Assembly: GCA_910586255.1 (NCBI GenBank)
Contig: CAJUHR010000008.1
Coordinates: forward strand, 48,048 to 112,047
Length of the DNA: 64,000 bases
Direction: 5' to 3'
Source of the DNA: an uncultured Lachnospiraceae bacterium
Lineage (GTDB): Bacteria > Bacillota > Clostridia > Lachnospirales > Lachnospiraceae
Of the stretch, positions 41,138-50,053 are shown piece by piece (positions within the stretch are counted from its first letter, which is position 1; each line of letters starts with the position of its first letter). The position numbers were made by a program, and so were the translations under genes. The notes under the pieces were generated by a model. It was not told the origin of the DNA. It saw only the letters and a list, made by a program, of their open reading frames with translations, and searched no databases.

Positions 41138-43990
41138 ATGGTAAATTTTGTCTTTGTATTGGAGAGCTTTGGTATATGCCTGACGGCTGCTGCATTATTC
41201 CTTCTTCTCAATGGGGACGGAGCCAGGGAGAAGAAGCTGTTGATTATGATTCTGTGCGGCTCCCTGGTACAGAATGTAGGTTATTTACTGGAATTGATTG
41301 CGCCTACGGTGGAAGCGGCCATGACGGCGGTGATTGTGGAAAAAGTGGGGTCTGCTTTTACGCCCCTGTGTTATTGTTGGTTTATTTATATCTATTGTTC
41401 GGTTACTCCGCCCAAAACCCTTTTACGATTTCTTGCTGCGGTCAGTTTTTTATCCCTTCCAACGGTGATTTTTAACTGGCACGGGCTTTTTTATCAGGAA
41501 ATTCAGTGGGTGGCCGGTGGGGGCGGATTCTATTATGTGAACCTTGTCTATGGTCCGTTGTATGTGTTTTTTCTAATCACTACTACCATTATTCCTTATG
41601 CCCTTTGTATCTGCACATTGGTGAGAGCGATTCGTGAGCTTCCGGACTGGCAGCTCAATCATCAGTATTGGACGATCCTGGTGATTTCTGTCGTGCCGGT
41701 CATTGTGATGATTGCATATATTTTTAAAATCGTGAATATATTTGACCTTACGCCGGTGACATTGACGATTTCCATGTCCCTGGTAGTCATCATAATTTGG
41801 GGACGCCGCAATTATGATTTCCGTCATCTGGCAGCGGAAAAGGTTCTGGAGAGTATGGGTGACGGCGTGATCGCGCTGGACGACCATGACCGGCTGGTCA
41901 GTTATAACCGGGCGGCGGCCAATATCTTTACCTGTCTGCCGGCTCATAAGCGGGGAGAGAATATCCGGGCAGTGGAGGGCTTTCGGGAAGAAATGCTGAA
42001 CAATGATATCCCTCAGAGCTTTTCCATCAGCGGACAGCACTATGAAAGCCACAGCAAGCACATTGTAGATGAGAACGGCAAGATACAGGGCTGTGTGATT
42101 TTGATTCTGGATATGACGGATATCAAGTCCTATATCAATGAGATCAAGCGGGTGCGGCGTCAGGCAGAGAAGGCCAGCATTGCTAAAAGTGAATTTCTTG
42201 CAAACATGTCCCACGAGATACGGACTCCCATGAATGCCATTATCGGGCTGAATGATATTATCATGGAGGAATGTGGGGACACAGAGATCTACGCCTATGC
42301 CAAGGATGTGCAGTCCGCGGCCAAAAATCTTCTGACTATCATCAATGACATTCTGGATTTGTCCAAGGTAGAAGCGGGCAAGATGGAACTGGTGATTGTG
42401 AATTACTACATAAAAGATATGGCGGACGAGATTATCGGGATCATGGATATGGCGGCATCTCAGAGGGGGCTGATCTTAAAGTATGAGTGCGATCAGACCA
42501 TACCTTGCCGCTACAGCGGCGATGACGGCAGAATCAAGCAGATCCTGCTTAATATACTCAGCAATGCCATAAAATTCACGAAAAAGGGATATGTGCGGGC
42601 CTATATTACCGGGAAGCCGGGAAGGAACGAGGATGAGGAGCTGCTTACCTTCTGTGTGGAGGATACAGGCTGTGGCATTCGGGAGGAGGATCTTCCGAAG
42701 ATTTTCGAGGATTTCCGGCAGGTGGATTCCAAGCGAAACCGGAGTGTGGAGGGCACGGGGCTGGGACTTGCCATTGTAAAGCATCTGGTGGAACTGATGA
42801 AGGGCACCATCCAGGTGGAAAGTATCTACGGGAAGGGAACCACCTTTACCATCACCATTCCCCAGAAGATTGTGGACAGACAGCCGATTTCCGAGATGCA
42901 GGAGCTGCCGCAAACGGAGCAGAAGCCTACGGATATGTTTACGGCACCCGGAGTGAAGGTACTGATTGTGGATGACAACGTGATCAACCGTAAGGTGGCC
43001 AGAGGCTTTCTGAAAAACTACGGTTTTGATCTGACAGAGGCGGAGAGCGGGCCGGAGGCCATTGAGCGGGTGCGCGAGAACCGGTACGATCTCATCTTTA
43101 TGGATCACATGATGCCGGATATGGACGGGGTGGAGGCGGCCGAGATTATCCGCAGGGACTGTGGCGAAAACGGGACCTCTCCGGTTATGATCGCATTGAC
43201 GGCCAATGCCATGGAAGGCATGCGGGAACGGTTTCTGGAAAATAATTTCCAGGATTTTATTGCCAAGCCTCTTGACCGCGCGGAGTTAAACCAGCTTCTG
43301 CTCCGCTGGGTGCCGGAGAAATACCGGCAGACAGAGGGCGAAAAAGCGGAATCCAAGCCGCTGGATCCAAAGGCCTTTCGGATCAACGGGGTGGATATGG
43401 ATGCGGTGATGAAATATTATTCCGGCGATGAGGAGGGGTTTGTGGAGCTGCTGGAGCTTTACTGTATAGACGGCAAGCGCAAGATAAAGCTCCTTTGTGA
43501 GGTTGTGGAATCCGACATATTGCGTTATCAGATCGAGGTACACGGGCTTAAGAGCGCATCCGCCAATATCGGGGCTATGGAGGTGTCTGCCATGGCCCGT
43601 GGACAGGAGAATGCCGCCATACAGGGGGACAGGGAATCAATCCGCAGTCAATTTCCCCTTCTGCTGGCGGAATATGAGAATCTGCTGGCCAATATCCAAC
43701 AGTTTCTGGAACAGCGCAGGCGGGAAAGAGGAGGGAAGGAAAAGCTTCCCTGTCTGACGCTAGAGGAGCTTAAGGGAGAGACGGCAGCAGCGCTGGAGGA
43801 GCTGAAGCATTTTCGCTCTCAAAAGTGTGCGGAAAGGGTGGAAGCCATGCTGGATCATGAGCTGCCCGGACACGCGGCGGAGCGGCTTTTGGAGATACAG
43901 GAACAGTTGAAGCTATATGAGGACGACAAGGCGGAAGAGCTGCTTGACCAGCTGCTGAGTATATTTGATAAGGAGGAAAAAGGAAAATGA
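41138..43990 (+). CDS. Hybrid sensor histidine kinase: 7TM, PAS, HisKA, HATPase, REC, Hpt
   Basis: A 950-residue hybrid kinase. Residues 1-235 hold seven hydrophobic helices of the histidine-kinase 7TM sensor type; about 245-350 PAS-like (VLESMGDGVIALDDHDRLVS); HisKA with FLANMSHEIRTPMNAIIGL (about 373-391); HATPase with NILSNAIKFT and DTGCGI, GTGLGLAIVKHLV; receiver about 608-725 with phospho-Asp in LIFMDHMMPDMDG; Hpt about 745-850 with VHGLKSASANIGA (phospho-His). About 100 further residues form a helical Glu/Leu-rich tail. ATG 41138 has AAAGGAAAAT before it. The downstream genes supply receivers and a phosphatase, so phosphate probably leaves through the Hpt. Confidence 0.9.
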   Translation: MVNFVFVLESFGICLTAAALFLLLNGDGAREKKLLIMILCGSLVQNVGYLLELIAPTVEAAMTAVIVEKVGSAFTPLCYCWFIYIYCSVTPPKTLLRFLAAVSFLSLPTVIFNWHGLFYQEIQWVAGGGGFYYVNLVYGPLYVFFLITTTIIPYALCICTLVRAIRELPDWQLNHQYWTILVISVVPVIVMIAYIFKIVNIFDLTPVTLTISMSLVVIIIWGRRNYDFRHLAAEKVLESMGDGVIALDDHDRLVSYNRAAANIFTCLPAHKRGENIRAVEGFREEMLNNDIPQSFSISGQHYESHSKHIVDENGKIQGCVILILDMTDIKSYINEIKRVRRQAEKASIAKSEFLANMSHEIRTPMNAIIGLNDIIMEECGDTEIYAYAKDVQSAAKNLLTIINDILDLSKVEAGKMELVIVNYYIKDMADEIIGIMDMAASQRGLILKYECDQTIPCRYSGDDGRIKQILLNILSNAIKFTKKGYVRAYITGKPGRNEDEELLTFCVEDTGCGIREEDLPKIFEDFRQVDSKRNRSVEGTGLGLAIVKHLVELMKGTIQVESIYGKGTTFTITIPQKIVDRQPISEMQELPQTEQKPTDMFTAPGVKVLIVDDNVINRKVARGFLKNYGFDLTEAESGPEAIERVRENRYDLIFMDHMMPDMDGVEAAEIIRRDCGENGTSPVMIALTANAMEGMRERFLENNFQDFIAKPLDRAELNQLLLRWVPEKYRQTEGEKAESKPLDPKAFRINGVDMDAVMKYYSGDEEGFVELLELYCIDGKRKIKLLCEVVESDILRYQIEVHGLKSASANIGAMEVSAMARGQENAAIQGDRESIRSQFPLLLAEYENLLANIQQFLEQRRRERGGKEKLPCLTLEELKGETAAALEELKHFRSQKCAERVEAMLDHELPGHAAERLLEIQEQLKLYEDDKAEELLDQLLSIFDKEEKGK

Positions 43991-44406
43991 ATCAGACAGG
44001 GGAGCATTTAAAAAAGCGGATTTTGGCTGTGGATGACGATGTGATTATCTTAACTCGGATTTCCTCAATCCTGCGAAATGATTATGAGTTGGTCACGGTC
44101 AATTCCGGGATGAGGGCTTTGAGATATCTGAAGCAGGAGTGTCCGGATCTTATATTGCTGGATATTCGGATGGCCCAGCAGGACGGCATCGAGACGCTGC
44201 GGGAAATCCGCAAGATGGAGGAATGTAAGGATATACCGGTGATCATGCTTACCGGTGTGGAGAATAAGGATATCGTGATGGAGAGCGCCAAGCTGGGAAT
44301 CTGTGATTATCTGTTAAAACCTTTTTCTTCCATCGAGCTGCTAAAAAGGGTTAACCGGGTTTTGGAGCAGGGGGAGGAAGGCTTACGAAACGAAGCTTCA
44401 CAATAG
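43987..44406 (+). CDS. Stand-alone response regulator receiver
   Basis: A 139-residue single receiver domain. Seen: ILAVDDDVIILTRI (acidic pocket), phospho-Asp in LILLDIRMAQQDG (about residue 58), VIMLTGV (Thr), YLLKPFSSIE (Lys). No output domain. The start overlaps the kinase stop by four bases, which indicates it is a direct partner of the hybrid kinase. Confidence 0.9.
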   Translation: MNQTGEHLKKRILAVDDDVIILTRISSILRNDYELVTVNSGMRALRYLKQECPDLILLDIRMAQQDGIETLREIRKMEECKDIPVIMLTGVENKDIVMESAKLGICDYLLKPFSSIELLKRVNRVLEQGEEGLRNEASQ

Positions 44407-44499
44407 GAATGTGTTCCAACAATGAGCCAGGTGACGGAGTGCAGCGCATGTCAAAACCCTGAATAAGGAAAAAGAAAATTGGATAAGGAGGATTATGAG

Positions 44500-44988
44500 A
44501 TGAATAGTGCCATGTCAAAAGAAGAACTTGAGAAAATATTGGATCAGGCGGTCCAGGATGTGACGGAGCGCACTGCGGGAGTGCGTCTCCGTCAGGGCGG
44601 CCAGTCGCCTGGGGAGGATCTCTGCACGGTTCAGATAACCTTTGACAGAGGGTTCCGCACCAGCCTGACACTCTGCGCCGATACAGGACTTTTGTATCGT
44701 ATGGCAAGCAATTCCTTCCACGAGGAGTCAGTCAGTGCCGAGGATTTAGAGGAATTCAGCAAAGAGTATTTCAATGTACTCTGCGGCAGGATTGCCGTGG
44801 CTATGTTTCAGGCCACACAGGTTCCGGCTCATTTCGCTCCGCCGGTGTTTTATCGGGGGCGCTATGACCCTGAGGGGCGTGAGATACAATTTATGCTTAC
44901 CTATTCAGATGGACACAACGGAGGCGCGCAGCTGATTCACCATGTGCTGTATTCCGGTGAGGATGAAAACATTTCTGAGGAAGACTAA
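44500..44988 (+). CDS. CheX-like chemotaxis phosphatase
   Basis: A 162-residue protein resembling CheX/CheC-family phosphatases. The phosphatase pattern E-x-x-N is present in SKEYFNVLCGRIAVAMF (about residues 93-109), within a long helix as in CheX. CheX dephosphorylates CheY-like receivers. Only one such motif is visible, as in CheX but unlike most CheC. ATG 44500 follows AAGGAGG. It lies between two stand-alone receivers, which are plausible substrates. Similarity outside the motif is moderate, so the assignment is not certain. Confidence 0.65.
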   Translation: MNSAMSKEELEKILDQAVQDVTERTAGVRLRQGGQSPGEDLCTVQITFDRGFRTSLTLCADTGLLYRMASNSFHEESVSAEDLEEFSKEYFNVLCGRIAVAMFQATQVPAHFAPPVFYRGRYDPEGREIQFMLTYSDGHNGGAQLIHHVLYSGEDENISEED

Positions 44989-45006
44989 GAGAAGGGAGTA
45001 TAGGAA

Positions 45007-45369
45007 ATGAGTATACGAGTTATGGTAGTAGATGATTCCCGATTGGTGCGGGTTCAGCTGGGTGATGTTTTGGAGGGCACAGATTATGAGATCATTGCAT
45101 ACTGCCGAAGCGGGGAGGATGCCATTGCCCAGTTTGATGAGATAAAGCCGGATCTGGTGACCATGGATATTATCATGACGGGGATGGACGGACTAGATGC
45201 CTCCGAGATTATTCTGAAACAACATCCGGATGCCAGGATTGTGATGGTTTCTTCTCTGGCATATGACGATACCTTTGAGCGGGCCAAGGCCATCGGTGTG
45301 AGAGGCTTTGTGGATAAGCCTTTTCACAAGGAGCAGCTGCTTAAGATTTTTGAACAGGCCCTGGGTTAG
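45007..45369 (+). CDS. CheY-like response regulator
   Basis: A 120-residue receiver. Seen: VMVVDDSRLVRVQLGDVL, phospho-Asp in LVTMDIIMTGMDGLDA (about residue 53), MVSSLAYD (Ser), GFVDKPFHKEQ (Lys). The sequence is of the CheY type found with chemotaxis proteins. It starts 18 bases after the CheX-like gene. No flagellar or chemoreceptor genes are in the window. Confidence 0.9.
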   Translation: MSIRVMVVDDSRLVRVQLGDVLEGTDYEIIAYCRSGEDAIAQFDEIKPDLVTMDIIMTGMDGLDASEIILKQHPDARIVMVSSLAYDDTFERAKAIGVRGFVDKPFHKEQLLKIFEQALG

Positions 45370-45493
45370 GCAGGGGATATATTCCTGAGGAGAATCAAGG
45401 GTTCGGTTATAGTAAGCTGTTTGCAGAAATATTCTGGCATATCCGGGATGTGAGATGTTACAAGGCGTGAGAATCATAAGAAAGAAATGTTTA

Positions 45494-45523
45494 GGAGAGG
45501 TTGAAAAGCCTCTCCCTTTTATT
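45494..45523. terminator. Bidirectional terminator between CheY-like gene and flippase
   Basis: GGAGAGG and CCTCTCC form a stem around TTGAAAAG, followed by CTTTTATT on the plus strand. It reaches the end of the minus-strand flippase gene. Confidence 0.75.
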
Positions 45524-47087
45524 ACCTGGATTTTTCTATGGAGTGTTTCAGACAGCGGGCCAGCTGATCCCTTCCTCTTCGGGTAAAATGAAAAACCAAT
45601 AAAAGCCCCCCATAGCAAAAGCATAAGAACAAAATCTCCATTGCTGTCTCAAAAAATATGGGCAGAGAGCCGAAAAACGGATAAAGACCGTCAGTAAAGT
45701 AAAAGATCCCGATGGAAACCATTAAAAGCAGGGAAGGCTTGACGATCATATCCCAGGCATTCCATGTAAAGGCGATCATTTTTTTCAGGGACCATAAATG
45801 AAGAAGGGAGAGTAAAATCTCACTGATCAGCATACCCCACAGATAGGCCATGATCCCGAACCAGGGGATGCCAAAAAGCACAAAGCCGATGCGCAGCAGC
45901 AGGGAAGCTGTGTTCTGCAGGAAGGTAGTTCGGGTTTTTCCCAGCCCGTTTAAGATGCTTCCCATAGTGGTGGCAAGGTACAAGAAGGGGCAGAGCCATG
46001 CCAGAATCCGGATGAATCTTCCCGCATCCGGGTCATGAAACACACTGGTGCCCAGATTTTCTCCAAACAAGGTAAAGATACCAATACATAGGATTCCCAT
46101 ATAAAGGCTGTAGCGCAAAGACAGGGACATGCTGGCTGCAATGCTGCCCTTGCGGCCTTCTGCCTGGTCCTTGGCTACGCTGGGAAGCAGCAGAACCGCC
46201 AGGGAATTTGTGATGGCGGAGGGGAAGAGGATGAAGGGCAGGGCCATCCCGGTCAGCACGCCGTAAACCGCAAAGGCCTGATCGCTTTTAAGCCCGGACA
46301 TCTGCAGGCGGCTGGGAATCCAGATGGCTTCTGCGCCAGACAGGAGATTGAGCACCAGCCGGTTTCCCATAAGAGGAAGGGCCAGGGACATCAGAGGGGC
46401 AGCGGTGCCCGGGGCAAGGAAGCCGGCGGCAATGTCCTTTTTCTGGGGAGGAAACAGATACAGACATATCAGGGTAAAAAGGGCAGAAGAAGCTTCGCCG
46501 ATCAGGTGACCGTAGGCGGCCAGCATGACCGTGATGGTCTGCCCGGACTGAAGCCAGGATCCGGCAATAAAAAACACCACAGTCATACGGACTACCTGTT
46601 CTGCCACCTGGGAGAATGCAGGCACATGGGATTTTTGCATCCCGTAGTAATAGCCGTTGATGCAGGCGTGAAAGGCGGCAAAGGGCACGGAGATTCCCAT
46701 GACCGGCAGGTAGGGGGCGCAGCGGGGCTCCATAAGTACCATTGCGGCAAGAAACTGGGCATGGCGACAGATCAAAAAGGCAAGAACAAAGGACATGGTC
46801 ATGGAGATCACCATGCCGGTGCGGAAGATGGAGCGGCCTCTGGCTATGTGGGAGGCAATATACTGGGAGAGGGCCGTCTGGATGGAACCGGCACAGAGGG
46901 CAAAACAGATTCCGAAGATCGGATGTACCATATTGTAAACGCCCAGCCCTTCTGCACCAATGGTTCGGGACAGGAAAATCCGGTAGAAAAAGCCCAGAAC
47001 CCGACAGGCAAAGCCAGTTCCTGTAAGGAGGATGGTGCCAGTGAGAAAGGCTCGCTTTTTAGGGGAAAGTTGGGAAATAGAAATCAT
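45522..47087 (-). CDS. SpoVB-like polysaccharide/lipid flippase (MOP family)
   Basis: A 521-residue protein with about 14 helices of the MATE-like MOP superfamily. Seen: N-terminal LTGTILLTGTGFACRVLGFF and FLSRTIGAEGLGVYNMVHPI, the SpoVB/YtgP opening; later LVLNLLSGAEAIWIPSRLQMSG and SILNGLGKTRTTFLQN. SpoVB is needed for spore cortex synthesis; relatives such as YtgP/Amj partners flip lipid-linked cell-wall precursors. No other cell-wall gene is adjacent. The start is the ATG complementary to 47085-47087; the upstream context is AT-rich without a strong ribosome site. Confidence 0.85.
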   Translation of the reverse strand: MISISQLSPKKRAFLTGTILLTGTGFACRVLGFFYRIFLSRTIGAEGLGVYNMVHPIFGICFALCAGSIQTALSQYIASHIARGRSIFRTGMVISMTMSFVLAFLICRHAQFLAAMVLMEPRCAPYLPVMGISVPFAAFHACINGYYYGMQKSHVPAFSQVAEQVVRMTVVFFIAGSWLQSGQTITVMLAAYGHLIGEASSALFTLICLYLFPPQKKDIAAGFLAPGTAAPLMSLALPLMGNRLVLNLLSGAEAIWIPSRLQMSGLKSDQAFAVYGVLTGMALPFILFPSAITNSLAVLLLPSVAKDQAEGRKGSIAASMSLSLRYSLYMGILCIGIFTLFGENLGTSVFHDPDAGRFIRILAWLCPFLYLATTMGSILNGLGKTRTTFLQNTASLLLRIGFVLFGIPWFGIMAYLWGMLISEILLSLLHLWSLKKMIAFTWNAWDMIVKPSLLLMVSIGIFYFTDGLYPFFGSLPIFFETAMEILFLCFCYGGLLLVFHFTRRGRDQLARCLKHSIEKSR

Positions 47088-47196
47088 GGCAGCTCCGAAA
47101 AGGGGAAATTATTACAATATATGGGAGAAATACGGATGTAGAACGGGGACTGTCATGGACTTTGATGATTGGAGTGAAGGCGCCAGAGCCACAACG

Positions 47197-47240
47197 AAAA
47201 AGGTTTGCCGGACCAAACTGACTGCCAGGCAAACCTTTTT
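47197..47240. terminator. Bidirectional terminator between flippase and unknown gene
   Basis: AAAAAGGTTTGCC (47197-47209) and GGCAAACCTTTTT (47228-47240) pair perfectly. On the minus strand it ends the 405-residue unknown gene. Confidence 0.85.
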
Positions 47241-47246
47241 AAACAA

Positions 47247-48464
47247 TCACGCATAACAGGATGCGGTAAAATGGGTTCCGGTCCCTGCAATGGATGCCAG
47301 AAGTTCCGGTGTGTTGTTGTCCTGTAAAGCGGCCGCAAACTGACTGAGCTCCAAATTGTAACGGGTGGACATGCTCATACGGTTGCCGTTTCTGTAGGTG
47401 AGAAAATCTGAAAAAAAGCTGTCGCCCAGATATTTTGCGGCACTTTGCGCCATGGCTTTTTGGATATCCTTTGTGGATTGATACTGCTTAATGGCGCAGG
47501 AAAAAGGTGCGGAGATGCTTTTTTCACCTGCCAGCCTTCCGCCGGAATATTGACTTAAAAAGGTTTCAAAGGAACCAAGAAGTTTGGCGGATAATTCCTC
47601 GCTGATTTTGGAATGGTTCATCACCTGAGCCATTTTCATATAGCGGATGGCCAGATGGATACCCAACTGGCCGTCATCCATCAAAAGAAGCTCATTGGGA
47701 TTCATTTTTGATGCGGCCTTGGCCATAAAGCCGGCGGCCTCAAGATCCTTGATGGTGTATCCGTTCTGCTCCCTTTGGGTGTCATTTTCCTCTTCTTTAC
47801 GGCTTATGAGAGCCTCTCCTTTTTCTCTGGCATTCAGGGCGCCAACCTGGAGAGCGAGCTCTAAAAAGCTGTAATCCATATCCTTGTCAAAGAATCCCTT
47901 CTCCTGTCCGTAGGTTTCCATATCCTCAATCTTTTGGTCAATAATGGAAGGCAGACTGTCGCCCATGGCTTCTCCCAGACCTTTGTTTCCTGTGCTGTCA
48001 AGAAAACGTCCCACTGTATTTTTGTAAGAGGATGCCATTCTGGCTTTAGCCTGGGCCAGCAAAGTGTCCAGCCGGTTCATATTTTCAGCCAGCTTATCTT
48101 CCTGGGAGTCATACTTTTTCTGTATGGTGTGTTTGGCGGCAATGTAGATTGAGGCAATATGATCTGCAGATGCTTCCAGCCGGTCTGCATTCTGGAGTGT
48201 AACCGGATTTGCATAGCAGCGTTCAATAGAGTCCCAGTCGATTCCGTCTTTTTCAAATACGGCAGGGTCTGTGATCTGCAGGGGCTTCGGGGAGGGAAGC
48301 TCGCCTTTCAGATACATGTCCCGTTCAGAGCCGTTCATCATCCGGGCTCCGAAGAGGGAGGCAGGAGATGAATCCCCGGTGCCGGAGGCTTTCTTTTTGG
48401 ATGTTTCCCGGGCAGGAGAGGCGGATTGACTCGGGCGAAGGCCGTTGGTTGATTGAATGTTCAT
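47247..48464 (-). CDS. Unrecognised 405-residue protein
   Basis: I do not recognise a family. The start is ATG at the complement of 48462-48464 with AAAAAAGGAAAA before it; an upstream extension is unlikely because it lacks a ribosome site and crosses a repeat. Residues 1-45 are Ser/Lys/Ala-rich and probably disordered. The remainder is mostly helical with no signal peptide or membrane helix: SIERCYANPVTLQNADRLEA, ADHIASIYIAAKHTIQKKYD, a region of heptad-like pattern (residues 115-150), and a C-terminal MSTRYNLELSQFAAALQDNN. Only three or so Cys occur (one at the fourth-last codons). The gene stands alone between two terminators or repeats, so context gives no function. Confidence 0.7.
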   Translation of the reverse strand: MNIQSTNGLRPSQSASPARETSKKKASGTGDSSPASLFGARMMNGSERDMYLKGELPSPKPLQITDPAVFEKDGIDWDSIERCYANPVTLQNADRLEASADHIASIYIAAKHTIQKKYDSQEDKLAENMNRLDTLLAQAKARMASSYKNTVGRFLDSTGNKGLGEAMGDSLPSIIDQKIEDMETYGQEKGFFDKDMDYSFLELALQVGALNAREKGEALISRKEEENDTQREQNGYTIKDLEAAGFMAKAASKMNPNELLLMDDGQLGIHLAIRYMKMAQVMNHSKISEELSAKLLGSFETFLSQYSGGRLAGEKSISAPFSCAIKQYQSTKDIQKAMAQSAAKYLGDSFFSDFLTYRNGNRMSMSTRYNLELSQFAAALQDNNTPELLASIAGTGTHFTASCYA

Positions 48465-48531
48465 AATTTTTCCTTTTTTTCTATATATCGGCGTGTTGGG
48501 AGGGGAGTTTAGCGCTGGTGCCGGGCATATG

Positions 48532-48564
48532 CTGTTATGATCACAGGATACTGTGAACAGTAAC
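48532..48564. repeat. Small palindromic intergenic repeat, copy 3
   Basis: CTGTTATGATCACAG and CTGTGAACAGTAAC flank GATA. It matches copies 3961-3993 and 31752-31785. The surrounding 48465-48736 has no gene; it is upstream of the unknown minus-strand gene and of nifS. Confidence 0.75.
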
Positions 48565-48736
48565 CGGTTTAATGGTTTGGATGACGAATTACAGATAAAC
48601 TGCTTGCCATTTTCGGAGAGTTTGGTATATATTAGAAGGAAAAGCAGCAGAGGAACGGACGTTTTGAGCGCGGACACCATAGAATGTGATTATGGGAGAG
48701 CTTAGGTTTTTGATTTTGGCAACGGATTATTTCATA

Positions 48737-48765
48737 TTGAAATAGTATGAATTAAGTGATATAAT
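48737..48765 (+). promoter_or_regulatory. Promoter of the nifS operon
   Basis: TTGAAA (48737-48742), 17-base spacer, TATAAT (48760-48765). In the short leader a tandem ATATCCGGAAATA/ATATCCGGGAAA direct repeat precedes the ribosome site. Confidence 0.8.
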
Positions 48766-48829
48766 GGTGATGGTAATATTCAGGAAAAATATATCCGGAA
48801 ATAATATCCGGGAAAGGTGGATTTTATAG

Positions 48830-50014
48830 ATGAAAAATATAATTTATCTGGACAATGCTGCGACAACCAGGGTGAAGCCGGAGGTTGCAGAGGCAATGAT
48901 GCCTTATTTTACGGAGCATTACGGGAATCCCTCCTCCGTCTATGATTTTTCCTCGCCGGCCAAGCAGGCGGTGCAGGAGGCGCGGGAGATCATTGCCGGT
49001 TCCATGGGGGCCCAGGCCAGGGAGATTTACTTCACCGGGTGCGGCACGGAGGCGGACAACTGGGCAATCAAGGCCACAGCGGATGCATACAGGGAAAAGG
49101 GGAATCATATCATTACCAGCCGTATTGAACATCATGCAGTTTTGCATACCTGTCAGTATCTGGAAAAGCAGGGTTTTGAGGTGACGTATCTGGATGTGGA
49201 TGAGAATGGGATTGTGAAATTGGAGGAGCTTAAAAAGGCGATTCGTCCCACCACTATCCTGATTTCCATTATGTTTGCCAACAATGAGATCGGCACCATT
49301 CAGCCGATTGGCCAGATCGGGGAGATTGCAAAGGAGAACAATATTTTGTTCCACACGGACGCGGTGCAGGCATATGGGCATCTGCCTATCCATGTGGATG
49401 AGCTTCACATTGATATGATGAGTGCCAGCGGCCACAAGATCAACGGGCCCAAGGGGGTGGGATTCCTCTATATCCGCACGGGGGTGAAGATCCGCTCCTT
49501 TATGCACGGCGGAGCCCAGGAGCGCAAGCGGCGGGCCGGTACGGAGAATGTGCCGGGGATTGTGGGCCTTGGCAAGGCGGCGCGGATCGCCATGGATACT
49601 ATGGAGGAGCGAATCCGCCATGAGACAGAGCTTCGGGATTACCTGATGGAGCGGGTTATGGAGGAGATTCCTTACACCCGGATAAACGGGGACCGGGTAA
49701 ACCGGCTGCCCAACAATGCCAATTTTGCTTTTCAGTTTATTGAGGGAGAATCCCTTTTGATTATGTTGGACAGCAAGGGCATCTGCGGCTCCAGCGGGTC
49801 GGCCTGCACCTCCGGTTCCCTGGATCCGTCCCATGTGCTTTTGGCCATCGGGCTGCCCCATGAGATCGCCCACGGCTCCTTGCGGCTGACCATGAGTGAG
49901 GAGAATACCAGGGAGGAGATGGATTTTGTGGTGGAGAGTATAAAGGAGATTGTGGAGCGGCTGCGAAACATGTCGCCGCTTTATGAGGATTTTGTTAAGG
50001 CTCAGGGAAAATAA
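48830..50014 (+). CDS. nifS: Cysteine desulfurase (NifS/IscS)
   Basis: A 394-residue PLP enzyme of class V fold. Seen: YLDNAATTRVKPEV, GTEADNWAIK, HAVLHTCQYLEKQ, MFANNEIGTIQP, PLP-lysine in SASGHKINGPKGVGFLYI (about residue 203), and active Cys in GSSGSACTSGSLDPSHV (about residue 327). It removes sulfur from cysteine for Fe-S clusters and tRNA thiolation. Start ATG 48830. The downstream NifU scaffold and MnmA are the two known sulfur acceptors. Confidence 0.95.
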   Translation: MKNIIYLDNAATTRVKPEVAEAMMPYFTEHYGNPSSVYDFSSPAKQAVQEAREIIAGSMGAQAREIYFTGCGTEADNWAIKATADAYREKGNHIITSRIEHHAVLHTCQYLEKQGFEVTYLDVDENGIVKLEELKKAIRPTTILISIMFANNEIGTIQPIGQIGEIAKENNILFHTDAVQAYGHLPIHVDELHIDMMSASGHKINGPKGVGFLYIRTGVKIRSFMHGGAQERKRRAGTENVPGIVGLGKAARIAMDTMEERIRHETELRDYLMERVMEEIPYTRINGDRVNRLPNNANFAFQFIEGESLLIMLDSKGICGSSGSACTSGSLDPSHVLLAIGLPHEIAHGSLRLTMSEENTREEMDFVVESIKEIVERLRNMSPLYEDFVKAQGK

Positions 50015-50053
50015 TAGTAACAGATAATAATACAAAGACAGGAGAAAAGAATA

